DNA from: Candidatus Dechloromonas phosphorivorans | Lineage (GTDB): Bacteria; Pseudomonadota; Gammaproteobacteria; Burkholderiales; Rhodocyclaceae | DNA length: 64,000 nt | Direction: 5' to 3' | NCBI GenBank assembly: GCA_016721185.1 | Contig: JADKIP010000011.1 | Location: 62,001-126,000 of the forward strand | Part shown: positions 28,770 to 37,583 of the stretch, one piece after another | Layout: each line of letters opens with the position of its first letter | How positions within the stretch are numbered: position 1 is the first letter of the stretch | Translations under genes and position numbers: made by a program | Notes under the pieces: generated by a model | What the model was told of the DNA's origin: nothing | Databases searched by the model: none | The model's input: only the letters and a program-made list of their open reading frames with translations

Positions 28770-29503
28770 TTTTTTTCGTCTCCGATCTGCACTTGTCGCC
28801 CCGGTCACCCGGGGCGACTCGTTTGTTTCTCCAGTTTCTCGGCGGGAACGCCCGCCAGGCTGATGAACTGTTTATCCTCGGCGACCTTTTTGAAGCCTGG
28901 ATTGGCGATGACGATTGTGACGCCCCCTTCAATGCCGAAGTCGTTGCCGCCTTGCGGCTAGCCAGTGAGAGCGGACTGAAGATCAGTGCCATGCACGGCA
29001 ATCGCGATTTCTTGCTCGGCACCGGGTTCACCGCAGCAAGCGGCGTCAAGTTGCTGAACGACCCCTACGTCCTGTCCACTGCTGAATGGCAGTTCGTACT
29101 CTCACACGGCGATGCGCTTTGCCTTGATGACACGGCCTACATGGCGTTTCGTACCCAGGTTCGGAATCCGGAATGGCAGGCGGCCTTGCTCGCCAAACCG
29201 CTTATCGAACGTCGCGCCATCGCTGCCCACATGCGCGAAGTCAGCGAATCCAGTCAGCGCGGCAAGGAAAATCCCTACACCGACCTGCAAGCGGCAGCGA
29301 CCGATGACTTTTTGCGTGAGCACGGTTACGCCACCTTCATTCACGGCCACACCCACCAGCCAGCCAGGCACGACCATATCGTCGACGGCATTCACGTCGA
29401 GCGCTGGGTCCTCGCCGACTGGCACGAAGATCGCGGCGAATGCCTGGTCTGGGATGGCGAGGCCTTGAGCCGCGAAGCCATCACCCACGAAAATCGGCCT
29501 TAA
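28766..29503 (+). CDS. lpxH: UDP-2,3-diacylglucosamine diphosphatase LpxH
   Basis: 245 residues from TTG 28766 (overlapping the ppiB stop). It hydrolyses UDP-2,3-diacylglucosamine to lipid X in lipid A synthesis at the inner membrane. Calcineurin-like metal motifs are FVSDLHLSP, FILGDLFEAWIGDDD, GNRDFLLG and the closing FIHGHTHQPARHD. The unusual TTG start is required because the metal-binding DLH motif lies only seven residues in. Confidence 0.96.
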   Translation: MIFFVSDLHLSPRSPGATRLFLQFLGGNARQADELFILGDLFEAWIGDDDCDAPFNAEVVAALRLASESGLKISAMHGNRDFLLGTGFTAASGVKLLNDPYVLSTAEWQFVLSHGDALCLDDTAYMAFRTQVRNPEWQAALLAKPLIERRAIAAHMREVSESSQRGKENPYTDLQAAATDDFLREHGYATFIHGHTHQPARHDHIVDGIHVERWVLADWHEDRGECLVWDGEALSREAITHENRP

Positions 29504-29507
29504 ACCG

Positions 29508-31343
29508 GTGTCGACCGCAGCAATCACCAACGCGCCCGCGCTGCAGATCCTGCGCGACGTTTTCGGCTATCCGGCCTTTCGCGGCGCCCAAGCCGAGATC
29601 ATCGATCACATCGAACACGGCGGTGACGCCCTCGTCCTGATGCCGACCGGCGGCGGCAAAAGCCTTTGCTTCCAGATTCCCGCCCTGCTCCGCCCGGGTT
29701 GTGCCGTCGTCGTTTCACCGCTAATCGCCCTGATGCAGGATCAGGTCGATGCCCTGACCCAACTGGGTGTGCGCGCCGCCTGCCTGAATTCGACGGTCGA
29801 TTGGCGCGAAGCGCAGAGCATCGAACAGAAGATCTTTGCCGGTCAGCTCGATCTCGTCTATATCGCCCCCGAACGCCTGCTGCTCGACCGCACCCTGGCC
29901 ATGCTCGACGCGCTCAGCGAAGCCGGCAAGCTGGCCTTGTTCGCCATCGACGAAGCGCATTGCGTCTCGCAATGGGGCCATGATTTCCGGCCGGAATACC
30001 TGCAGCTTTCAGCGCTGCACGAACGTTACCCGAACGTGCCGCGTATCGCGCTGACTGCCACCGCCGATCAGGCGACGCGCAGTGAAATTCTGACTCGCCT
30101 GGGCCTGAACGAGGCGCGCGTCTTTCTCTCCAGTTTTGACCGCCCGAACATCCGCTACACCGTGGTCGAAAAGGACAATGCAAAAAAACAGTTGCTCGGC
30201 TTCCTGAGTGGCCGCAAAGGGCAAGCCGGCATCGTCTATTGCCTGTCGCGCAAGAAGGTCGAGGAAACCGCCGAGTGGCTTTCCGCCCAGGGCTACCCGG
30301 CCCTGCCCTACCACGCCGGCCTGCCCGTCCAGACCCGCGCCGCCAACCAGCGCCGCTTCCTGCGCGAGGAAGGTCTGGTCATGTGTGCCACGATCGCCTT
30401 CGGCATGGGCATCGACAAACCGGATGTGCGCTTCGTCGCCCACCTCGACTTGCCGAAAAGCATCGAAGCCTACTATCAGGAAACCGGCCGCGCCGGCCGC
30501 GATGGTGAACCGGCCGAAGCCTGGATGGCTTATGGCATGCAGGACGTCGCGCTGCAGCACGCACGGATTGCTGAATCGGGTGCGGGTGATCAACAGAAAG
30601 TCCTCGAATCGCAACGCCTGACTTCGCTGCTGGCCTACTGCGAAGCGCCGCGCTGCCGCCGGCAGGTGCTGCTCGATTATTTTGGCGAAGACCGCGCCGC
30701 CTGTCATAACTGTGACGTTTGCCAGGACCCGCCTGAACTTTGGGATGGCACGCTGGCCGCACAAAAAGCGCTCTCGGCAATCTTCCGTACCGGCATGCGT
30801 TTCGGCGTCTCGCATTTGACTGACGTACTGCGCGGCAAGGCAACCGACAAGATCAAGCAGTGGAACCATGACCAGCTCCCCACTTTCGGAGTCGGTGGCG
30901 ATCTGGATGAACACGGCTGGAAAAGCGTTTTCCGCCAGTTGGCGGCTGCCGGTCTGGTCCATGTGGATATGGCAGAGCACGGAGCGCTGCAACTGACCGA
31001 TGCTGCCCGCAAAGTCTTGAAGGGCGAACAGCGCGTCGAACTGCGCCGTCCGGCTTTACGCAAGAAACTGCCAACCAGGTCAGCCAGCGTGGTCCAGAGC
31101 AGTCTCTCCGCCGCCGACGAAGCACTATTTCAGGTTCTCCGGCAGTGGCGCAGCGATACCGCCAAGGAGCAAGCCGTTCCAGCCTACGTCATTCTGCACG
31201 ACAAAACCCTGCGCGAACTGGCCGAAGTCCGTCCGGTCAGCCGGGGCTTGCTGGCCACCGTGATCGGCATGGGCAGCGCAAAAATTGAGCATTACGGCGC
31301 CGAGTTGCTTTCGATCATTTCCGCCGAGTCAATTTCGGCCTAA
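29508..31343 (+). CDS. recQ: ATP-dependent DNA helicase RecQ
   Basis: 611 residues from GTG 29508, 4 nt after lpxH. A 3'-5' helicase for recombination and replication-fork repair. Motifs: Walker A MPTGGGKSLCFQIP, FAIDEAHCVSQWGHDFRPEY (DEAH), YYQETGRAGRDG (motif VI), and the RQC zinc cysteines CEAPRCRRQVLLDYFGED...CHNCDVC. A winged-helix RQC domain is followed by a C-terminal HRDC domain (DEALFQVLRQWRSDTAKEQ). The complete three-domain form is of usual length. Confidence 0.98.
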   Translation: MSTAAITNAPALQILRDVFGYPAFRGAQAEIIDHIEHGGDALVLMPTGGGKSLCFQIPALLRPGCAVVVSPLIALMQDQVDALTQLGVRAACLNSTVDWREAQSIEQKIFAGQLDLVYIAPERLLLDRTLAMLDALSEAGKLALFAIDEAHCVSQWGHDFRPEYLQLSALHERYPNVPRIALTATADQATRSEILTRLGLNEARVFLSSFDRPNIRYTVVEKDNAKKQLLGFLSGRKGQAGIVYCLSRKKVEETAEWLSAQGYPALPYHAGLPVQTRAANQRRFLREEGLVMCATIAFGMGIDKPDVRFVAHLDLPKSIEAYYQETGRAGRDGEPAEAWMAYGMQDVALQHARIAESGAGDQQKVLESQRLTSLLAYCEAPRCRRQVLLDYFGEDRAACHNCDVCQDPPELWDGTLAAQKALSAIFRTGMRFGVSHLTDVLRGKATDKIKQWNHDQLPTFGVGGDLDEHGWKSVFRQLAAAGLVHVDMAEHGALQLTDAARKVLKGEQRVELRRPALRKKLPTRSASVVQSSLSAADEALFQVLRQWRSDTAKEQAVPAYVILHDKTLRELAEVRPVSRGLLATVIGMGSAKIEHYGAELLSIISAESISA

Positions 31344-31352
31344 GCTGGCGCC

Positions 31353-32606
31353 ATGCCTATTACCCGTCGCCAACTGCTGCTCGCCAGTGCTTGCTCCCTG
31401 TGTGCCCCAACTATTCTGGCGAGTCCGGCTCGGCCAAAAGTCGTCATCATTGGCGGCGGCTGGGGGGGGCTATCTGCCGCCCGCCAGTTGGCCAAGGCTT
31501 GCGATGTCTTGCTGATCGAACGCAACGCCGAGTTCATTTCCTTGCCACTCAGCAATCGCTGGCTGGCGGGCCTGGACGATGGCCGACGCCTGCGTCAGAA
31601 CTATCAAAAAGCAGCGGATCAACTAGGCTATCGCTTCCATCAGGGCGAGGTCTCCGGCATTGACATGGCTCGCCGCCAGGTCAGCAGCTCGACGGGCAAT
31701 TTCCTCTATGACTGGTTGATTGTCGCCGCCGGCATCAGCGAGTCCGATCACGAGTTGGTCGAGGGCGATCGTGCCGCAGCCGCCCATCTGCGCCAGCACT
31801 TCCCCAGTGGCTACGCAGCGGGCAAGGAAGCCCTGAGCCTCAAGGAAAAACTGGCCAAATTTTCAGGCGGGGAGTTTTTACTCAACCTGCCGCTGGCCCC
31901 CTACCGTTGCCCGCCGGCGCCCTATGAACGGGCCGTGATGATTGCCCAACACATCAAATCACGCGGCCTCAAGGCCCGCCTGACGATTGTCGAGCCGAAT
32001 GCCCCGTGGGCGGGCTATCAACGCGTTTTCAGCGAACAATTCCGCGATCAGGTCAATTACCTGCCGAACACCCGACTGCGCAAAATTGACCCTTACCGCC
32101 GTGTGGCAACGCTGGATATCGATGACATTCACTTTGACGACGCCATCCTGATGCCGCCGCAACAGGCTGCCGAGATTTGTCGAAATAACGGTCTGAATGG
32201 CAGCAATAGTGGATGGGCTGCGGTCAACCCTAAAAATTTCGCTTTTTTGGGTGATGAACGGGTATTCGTTATTGGCGACAGTGTCGGCGCTGTGTCGGCG
32301 CTATTTGGCCACTATCCCAAAACCGGGGAGCTGGCCAGCCGGATGGGCAGTATTGTTGCACAGGAAATCATCGGGCGGATAACCGACAAGCCGACCACCC
32401 CCGAGCTACCGGAAGGCACCTGCTTTGCCTACCTCAGCATGGAACCACCCCAGGTTGTTCGCATCGAAAGCCGCTACCGGATACGTGGCGACGGCGAAAT
32501 CATGCAAAACATCAGCCAAAAGCGTGAGAACAATCCGCAGGGCGAAGAGGACGCCTGGCTGAATACTTGGCACGGCGCGCTTTTCGGCGCGGCTACCAAG
32601 CGCTGA
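31353..32606 (+). CDS. FAD-dependent oxidoreductase resembling FccB (sulfide dehydrogenase flavoprotein)
   Basis: 417 residues. A twin-arginine-like or Sec signal region (TRRQLLLASACSLCAPTILASPA) suggests periplasmic export. The dinucleotide fold begins VVIIGGGWGGLSAARQL, followed by IVAAGISES and a C-terminal FVIGDSVGAVSALFGHYPKTG. These are features of the flavocytochrome c sulfide dehydrogenase/sulfide:quinone reductase group. A Cys at the expected redox position (YRCPPAPYERA) is present; the usual second Cys is not clear. No fccA-like cytochrome gene is adjacent, so sulfide as substrate is a guess. It begins 9 nt after recQ. Confidence 0.82.
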   Translation: MPITRRQLLLASACSLCAPTILASPARPKVVIIGGGWGGLSAARQLAKACDVLLIERNAEFISLPLSNRWLAGLDDGRRLRQNYQKAADQLGYRFHQGEVSGIDMARRQVSSSTGNFLYDWLIVAAGISESDHELVEGDRAAAAHLRQHFPSGYAAGKEALSLKEKLAKFSGGEFLLNLPLAPYRCPPAPYERAVMIAQHIKSRGLKARLTIVEPNAPWAGYQRVFSEQFRDQVNYLPNTRLRKIDPYRRVATLDIDDIHFDDAILMPPQQAAEICRNNGLNGSNSGWAAVNPKNFAFLGDERVFVIGDSVGAVSALFGHYPKTGELASRMGSIVAQEIIGRITDKPTTPELPEGTCFAYLSMEPPQVVRIESRYRIRGDGEIMQNISQKRENNPQGEEDAWLNTWHGALFGAATKR

Positions 32607-32607
32607 C

Positions 32608-32638
32608 GAGACGCCGCCCAGAAAAAAACCGGCGTCTC
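32608..32638. terminator. Hairpin between convergent genes
   Basis: GAGACGCCG pairs perfectly with CGGCGTCTC around an A-rich 13-nt loop, between the flavoprotein and DUF411-like genes. There is no T tract, so termination efficiency is uncertain. Confidence 0.4.
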
Positions 32639-32646
32639 AAGACAGA

Positions 32647-33141
32647 TCAATGCCGGGCGTAAATCGAGGTATCGCCATCCGACTTGACGAGTAGCGTGTC
32701 GTACAACTCCCGACGCACCCTGCCCTGCCCGGTATCGCCATCAAGCACCGTGCATGCCGTATCGCAAGTCGGGCTGGAGAACTCCCGCCCCGGCGCTCCC
32801 AGCGGCAAACCCGGCACGGCCAGACCGCGCGCCTTGGGTTTTTCGCGCAGCAACTCCTTGATGTCTTCAGCCGGCACATGGCCTTCGACAAAATAGGCAC
32901 CCACCATCGCGCTGGGCTCAGCCTGCAGATGCTTCGGCACCTTGAAACGACGCTTCACGGCCGCCATGTCATCGGTGGGTTTCACTGTCACGGTGAAGCC
33001 GTTTTTACGCAAATGGTCCGCGTAATCAACACAAGCAAAGCAAACGGTCGGCGAGTAGAGCGTCACCGGCGGCAAAACATTGTCGGCCACGGCATGCGCG
33101 GTCAACACAAAAAAGGGCAGTAAAAACAGATTTTTCAGCAT
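32647..33141 (-). CDS. Periplasmic DUF411-like protein
   Basis: About 164 residues from ATG 33141, which overlaps the end of the ankyrin gene by 7 nt. A signal peptide (LKNLFLLPFFVLTAHAVA) precedes a small domain with TVCFACVDYADHLRKNGF and EGHVPAEDIKELL...GLAVPGLPLGAPG. This matches DUF411, a family often linked to copper handling. The usual central SCHTA cysteine is replaced (QAEPSAMVGAY). Two additional cysteines occur near the C-terminus (SPTCDTACTVLDGD), which could provide alternative metal or disulfide ligands. Function is inferred from the family only. Confidence 0.8.
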   Translation of the reverse strand: MLKNLFLLPFFVLTAHAVADNVLPPVTLYSPTVCFACVDYADHLRKNGFTVTVKPTDDMAAVKRRFKVPKHLQAEPSAMVGAYFVEGHVPAEDIKELLREKPKARGLAVPGLPLGAPGREFSSPTCDTACTVLDGDTGQGRVRRELYDTLLVKSDGDTSIYARH

Positions 33142-33614
33142 GGTTTGCCTGCCTTGCATCCCTTCAGCATCCAGAGTGAAAGCACACCGGCAGCCTCATC
33201 GGCCTTGACCTTTCGTGCCATTGCAGCAGAGTCGCGCCCGGCATTATTCTTGAGTAGCGGATCAGCACCCGCCTCAAGCAATTGCTGGACATTTTTCCCT
33301 TTGCTGGCGTACGCGGCCATGTGCAGTGGCGTCGAACCCTCGGCATCCCGCGCATTGGGATCCGCACCGGCCGCCAACAAAACAGTCATTGCGCTGCGAT
33401 CTGCATTCGTTGCAGCGAAATGCAGCGGTGTCGAGCCCAGCGGCGACCGAACATCGCGCATTTTTGGGTCCGCTTTCAGGAGACGGGAAACCTCTGCACC
33501 GTTGCCTTCTTTGGCCATTAAATGAATCGGCGCTTCGCCAGCGATTTCCTCGGCGAACGCCGGTTGCCCGAGCAGACAGGCGAGCACGCCAGAGAGCAGG
33601 ATAATTGAGCGCAT
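33135..33614 (-). CDS. Secreted ankyrin-repeat protein
   Basis: 159 residues with a signal peptide (MRSIILLSGVLACLLGQPAFA). Three to four ankyrin repeats follow: APIHLMAKEGNGAEVSRLL, STPLHFAATNADRSAMTVLL, STPLHMAAYASKGKNVQQLL and a degenerate fourth. The C-terminus ends LKGCKAGKPC with two cysteines. Ankyrin folds bind proteins, so it probably acts with the overlapping DUF411-like gene product in the periplasm; that pairing is inferred from the overlap. Confidence 0.85.
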   Translation of the reverse strand: MRSIILLSGVLACLLGQPAFAEEIAGEAPIHLMAKEGNGAEVSRLLKADPKMRDVRSPLGSTPLHFAATNADRSAMTVLLAAGADPNARDAEGSTPLHMAAYASKGKNVQQLLEAGADPLLKNNAGRDSAAMARKVKADEAAGVLSLWMLKGCKAGKPC

Positions 33615-33678
33615 CTAAACTCCTCGACAGGTAAGCAGGCGTTGTTGGGTGACTTTCAGCCGCCTGGATTCTGATTCA

Positions 33679-33733
33679 CAAAAAAATACCGGCGCATCAT
33701 TTGACCTAAAAAAGCACCCATGAAACGCCGGCT
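33679..33733 (-). terminator. Possible terminator after the RhlE-type gene
   Basis: On the minus strand CCGGCG and CGCCGG pair across a loop of about 30 nt and are followed by TATTTTTTTG. The long loop makes this tentative. The rest of the 205-base gap (33615-33819) shows no gene. Confidence 0.4.
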
Positions 33734-33819
33734 TTACCTTCACTACTGACCACAAGCAAAACTATTTGTTCGACGATTTGCTCAAATAACCAAGCAAATC
33801 TTGCCGCTTACAGTATTTT

Positions 33820-35091
33820 TCAGTGATGCCGAGTGCCGCTGCGATGTTGCTGCGGTCCACCCGGTTTTTGCGGCGTTTTCTGACCCTGTGGCCGCCCCGG
33901 CTGCTGGGGCTTGCGGGCGCCACGCGGCGGCTGAACCGGGCGCGGCGCGGCATGGGCCGAGGGTTCGAAACCGGGGACAACGATGCGCTCCAGATCACGC
34001 TTGATCAGCCGCTCAATATCGCGCATGAAGCCACGTTCGTCATGGCTGACCAGCGAAATCGCCTCGCCTTCCATACCGGCACGACCGGTACGGCCAATCC
34101 GGTGCACGTAGTCTTCCGCAATATTGGGGATTTCGTAGTTGATGACGTAAGGCAGCGAATCAATATCGATCCCGCGGGCAGCAATATCGGTCGCGACCAA
34201 AGCGACCAGTTTGCCTTCCTTGAAATCGGTCAAGGCGCGCGTCCTGGCACCTTGTGACTTGTTGCCATGCAGCGCCGCCGACTTGATACCGGCTTTATCC
34301 AGATTGCGCGACAAGGCATCGGCGCCATGCTTGGTACGGGCGAAAATCAATACCTGATGCCAGCCACGCGTTTCAAAAAGATGCAGCAGGAGATCTTTTT
34401 TCTGCTCGCGATTGGTTTCGATGACTCGCTGGGTGACCGTTTCGGCCGCCGTATTTCGGGCTGCCACATCGACCGAAACCGGTTGATGGAGCAGGCCGCT
34501 GGCCAGTTCGCGAATATCTGGCGAGAAGGTTGCCGAGAACATCAGGTTCTGACGCTGTTTCGGCAGCAAGGCGATGATCTTGCGGATGTCACGAATGAAG
34601 CCCATGTCGAGCATGCGATCAGCTTCATCAAGCACCAGAATTTCGATAGCACCCAGATCAACCGTGCGTTGTTGCACGTGGTCGAGCAAACGGCCCGGCG
34701 TCGCCACCAGGATATCAACACCGCGACGCAGGCTGGCGATCTGTGGATTGATGCCGACCCCGCCAAAGACAGCCAAAGAGTTGATCGGCAAATGTTTGCC
34801 GTAGGTGCGAACGCTTTCTTCAACCTGGATAGCCAACTCACGGGTTGGTACCAGAACAAGCACCCGCGGCCGCTTGGAGGTGCGGGTATTCGGGCCACTG
34901 GCCAGGCGATGCAGGATGGGCAGCGTGAAGCCAGCCGTCTTGCCTGTGCCAGTCTGGGCTGAAGCCATCAGGTCATGGCCCGCCATCACAGCGGGAATAG
35001 CCTTTTGCTGAATCGGCGTCGGCGTGTCGTAACCCTGCTCGCTAATGGCGCGCAGGAGTTCGGCCTTGAGGCCGAGGTCGGTAAATTGCAT
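33820..35091 (-). CDS. rhlE: DEAD-box RNA helicase, RhlE type
   Basis: 423 residues. An ATP-dependent RNA remodelling enzyme. Motifs in order: PTPIQQKAIPAVMAGHD (Q motif), ASAQTGTGKTAGF (motif I), PTRELAIQ, VLDEADRMLDMGF (DEAD), MFSATF (SAT), and YVHRIGRTGRAG (motif VI). The C-terminal about 55 residues are basic and Pro/Gly/Gln-rich, as in RhlE proteins involved in ribosome maturation and RNA decay. It lies 45 nt downstream of the HD-GYP gene on the same strand. Confidence 0.95.
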   Translation of the reverse strand: MQFTDLGLKAELLRAISEQGYDTPTPIQQKAIPAVMAGHDLMASAQTGTGKTAGFTLPILHRLASGPNTRTSKRPRVLVLVPTRELAIQVEESVRTYGKHLPINSLAVFGGVGINPQIASLRRGVDILVATPGRLLDHVQQRTVDLGAIEILVLDEADRMLDMGFIRDIRKIIALLPKQRQNLMFSATFSPDIRELASGLLHQPVSVDVAARNTAAETVTQRVIETNREQKKDLLLHLFETRGWHQVLIFARTKHGADALSRNLDKAGIKSAALHGNKSQGARTRALTDFKEGKLVALVATDIAARGIDIDSLPYVINYEIPNIAEDYVHRIGRTGRAGMEGEAISLVSHDERGFMRDIERLIKRDLERIVVPGFEPSAHAAPRPVQPPRGARKPQQPGRPQGQKTPQKPGGPQQHRSGTRHH

Positions 35092-35136
35092 GGAATACTC
35101 CTAGTAGGTGAGCCGAGTGCTTTAAGTGGGTGCGCG

Positions 35137-36384
35137 TTAGTGGGCAGCGTCGATGTAGTAGTCGATACGGCCACGCGGGGCCAGGTATTCGACAACTTCA
35201 ATCGGCAATTTGGCCGGACTAAGCGCCCCTTCGATTTTGGCTTCGGCTTCGCTCAGATCGAGTAACAGTGCCTCATTGCGAGGCACCGTTGGGTCATGCA
35301 GCATGATCAGGGGGTGTAAAAGATCTTTGCTATTTGTTTCGATAACCAGGCCGATACTGCCATCGCTCAAGGCGACGAAGCTGCCTGGCGGATAAACGCC
35401 AAGCGCCTTGACAAACAACTGCAGCAACTCCGGGTCATAAAAGCCGGCCTCACGCTTGAACATGTGGGCGACCGCTTCGGCAGGCGTCTTGGCCGTTGTT
35501 AAGTCAAATGGATTGCACAGGTTGTCGTAACGATTGGCAATCGCCACGATACGGGCCAGTTTCGGTATTTTCAGTTCGCCAAGGCGATTAGGAAAGCCAT
35601 TGCCATCCCAGCGCTCGTGATGACAGGCAATGATATTTTTAACCGCAAGCGGCATGTCGCGAATAGCGGCGATATTTTTAATGCCGTAACCAACGTGGGC
35701 CTGATAAAACTGCTCCTCCGCCTTCGTTCGCTGAGCATTGCGCAGCACGCGGGCCGGCACATCGGTTTTGCCGACATCATGGAACAACGCCCCCAGCCCG
35801 AGAGAACGCATTTCTTCTTCGCTGAGCTTGGCCAGTTTGCCGAGCAGCAGGGAAACCACCATCACGTTCATCGCGTGGTGCGCCAACCCCGGCTCCTTGG
35901 ACTTCATGTTGACCAGATGCACGGCGACACTGTCGGCATTAAGCAGACCGCCAACCAGGCGTCCAACGGTGGTTTTGGCACGGCCGTACGATTCGTTGGG
36001 GCGCGAGCCAAGATCGGCGAGGATTTCACTCATGCCGACAGTTTCCTGCTCGAACAGACGCTCGCAACGGGCCAAGCCATCCCGCTGCGTCCGTACCCGT
36101 TCGGCCCGCTGCCGCTTGACATCGAGCATAGAACCCAAGGCCGACGCGGTGAAATCGATCTCGGCTTCGGCAACAACCGCAGTCGCCTCCGGCAACGGTT
36201 GTGCGGTACTTCGCGCCGGGTCCCACTCCACCTCTTTCAAGCCAAGGCGACGCAAAACCTTAATTTGCTCCTGATCGGCGATGCGAAAGCGGTTGAGCAG
36301 AAACGGATGATCGAGCCAGCCCATTTCGCTGAGCGAAATGAAAACCCCTGGCTGGAGGCGATCAACCGAAACTGTCTGCTTCAT
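35137..36384 (-). CDS. HD-GYP domain protein, probable c-di-GMP phosphodiesterase
   Basis: 415 residues. An N-terminal DUF3391-type domain (VDRLQPGVFISLSEMGWLDHPF) is followed by the HD-GYP domain at about 170-330. It has HHAMNVMVVSLLLG, the metal-binding LFHDVGKTDVP, HHERWDGNGFPNRL (GYP variant GFP) and ANRYDNLCNP. The metal-binding residues look intact, so hydrolysis of c-di-GMP to GMP is likely. The ATG overlaps the metZ stop. It extends the amino-acid/purine block. Confidence 0.92.
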   Translation of the reverse strand: MKQTVSVDRLQPGVFISLSEMGWLDHPFLLNRFRIADQEQIKVLRRLGLKEVEWDPARSTAQPLPEATAVVAEAEIDFTASALGSMLDVKRQRAERVRTQRDGLARCERLFEQETVGMSEILADLGSRPNESYGRAKTTVGRLVGGLLNADSVAVHLVNMKSKEPGLAHHAMNVMVVSLLLGKLAKLSEEEMRSLGLGALFHDVGKTDVPARVLRNAQRTKAEEQFYQAHVGYGIKNIAAIRDMPLAVKNIIACHHERWDGNGFPNRLGELKIPKLARIVAIANRYDNLCNPFDLTTAKTPAEAVAHMFKREAGFYDPELLQLFVKALGVYPPGSFVALSDGSIGLVIETNSKDLLHPLIMLHDPTVPRNEALLLDLSEAEAKIEGALSPAKLPIEVVEYLAPRGRIDYYIDAAH

Positions 36385-37583
36385 CCGGCGATTTTCGCCA
36401 AACCCCGGTCCAGATCGGCCAGAAGATCTTCTACCGCTTCAAGGCCAACTGCGATGCGCAGCAGCCCTTCGCTAATGCCAGCCGCGGCCCGGGCTTCCGG
36501 GGAGATGCGGCCATGCGTGGTGGAGGCGGGATGGGTGATGGTCGTTTTGGTGTCGCCAAGATTGGCGGTAATGGAGAGGAGTTGGCAGTGATCGACGACC
36601 TGCCAGGCCTGTTCGCGAGCGCCTTTGATCTCAAAGGAAACAATGGCGCCACCGCTCTTCTGCTGCGTTTTCGCCAGCTCGTATTGCGGGTGCGAAGGTA
36701 GGCCGGGGTAAAAAACACGCGCCACTTTGGGATGAGCCTCAAGCCAGGTAGCGACTTGCGCGGCACTGGCTGACTGCGCCTCAACCCGCAGTTTCAGGGT
36801 TTCGAGGCCTTTGAGCAGCACCCAGGCATTGAAGGCTGACAAGGTCGGGCCTGCAGTGCGCAGATATTTGAAAACTTCTTCCGTCAGCGCCTTTGAACCA
36901 CAGACTGCCCCGCCCAGAACGCGGCCCTGGCCATCAAGAAACTTGGTGGCAGAGTGAATCACGAGATCAGCGCCGAGTTCAAGCGGCCGCTGCAAAATGG
37001 GCGAACAGAAACAATTATCAACCGCCACCAGAACGCCTCTGGCGTGGGCGACTGCGGTCAACGCCCGAATATCGGCAATTTCGGTTAACGGGTTCGAGGG
37101 CGTTTCAAGGAAGAACATCTTCGTTTCGGGACGAATCGCGGCTTCCCAAGCAGCGGGATCAGTCTGCGGTACAAAGCTCGTGGTGATGCCGGTACGCGAC
37201 AGGATGTTCGAAAACAATTGCACCGTCGCGCCAAACAAGCCGTTCGACGCAACAATATGATCGCCGTTCTTCAGATGCGCCAAGACGGCCGCCATGATCG
37301 CCGCCATGCCGCTTGCTGTGGCGACGCAGTTCTCAGCACCTTCCAGCGCAGCGAGCCGCTGCTCGAACATCGTGACGGTAGGATTGGAAAAACGGGCGTA
37401 AACGTTGCCTGGCTCTTCACCCGAAAAACGTTTGGCCGCCTGGGCCGCGCTTTTAAAAACGAAGCTGGAGGTCAGGTACAACGCCTCGGAATGCTCGCCG
37501 AACTGGCTGCGCTCCTGCCCGGCACGAACAGCCAGCGTCTCCGGACGATAGCTCAACTTGCTTTTATCGAGCCCGCTCATCAA
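36381..37583 (-). CDS. metZ: O-succinylhomoserine sulfhydrylase
   Basis: 400 residues, a PLP-dependent Cys/Met metabolism enzyme that forms homocysteine from O-succinylhomoserine and sulfide. Visible are ENCVATASGMAAIMA, the cofactor-binding SATKFLDGQGRVLGG with the Schiff-base Lys, and GLETLKLRVEAQS. Placement directly after purF (4-nt overlap) is the conserved betaproteobacterial order and supports metZ over metB or metC. Confidence 0.95.
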   Translation of the reverse strand: MMSGLDKSKLSYRPETLAVRAGQERSQFGEHSEALYLTSSFVFKSAAQAAKRFSGEEPGNVYARFSNPTVTMFEQRLAALEGAENCVATASGMAAIMAAVLAHLKNGDHIVASNGLFGATVQLFSNILSRTGITTSFVPQTDPAAWEAAIRPETKMFFLETPSNPLTEIADIRALTAVAHARGVLVAVDNCFCSPILQRPLELGADLVIHSATKFLDGQGRVLGGAVCGSKALTEEVFKYLRTAGPTLSAFNAWVLLKGLETLKLRVEAQSASAAQVATWLEAHPKVARVFYPGLPSHPQYELAKTQQKSGGAIVSFEIKGAREQAWQVVDHCQLLSITANLGDTKTTITHPASTTHGRISPEARAAAGISEGLLRIAVGLEAVEDLLADLDRGLAKIAG

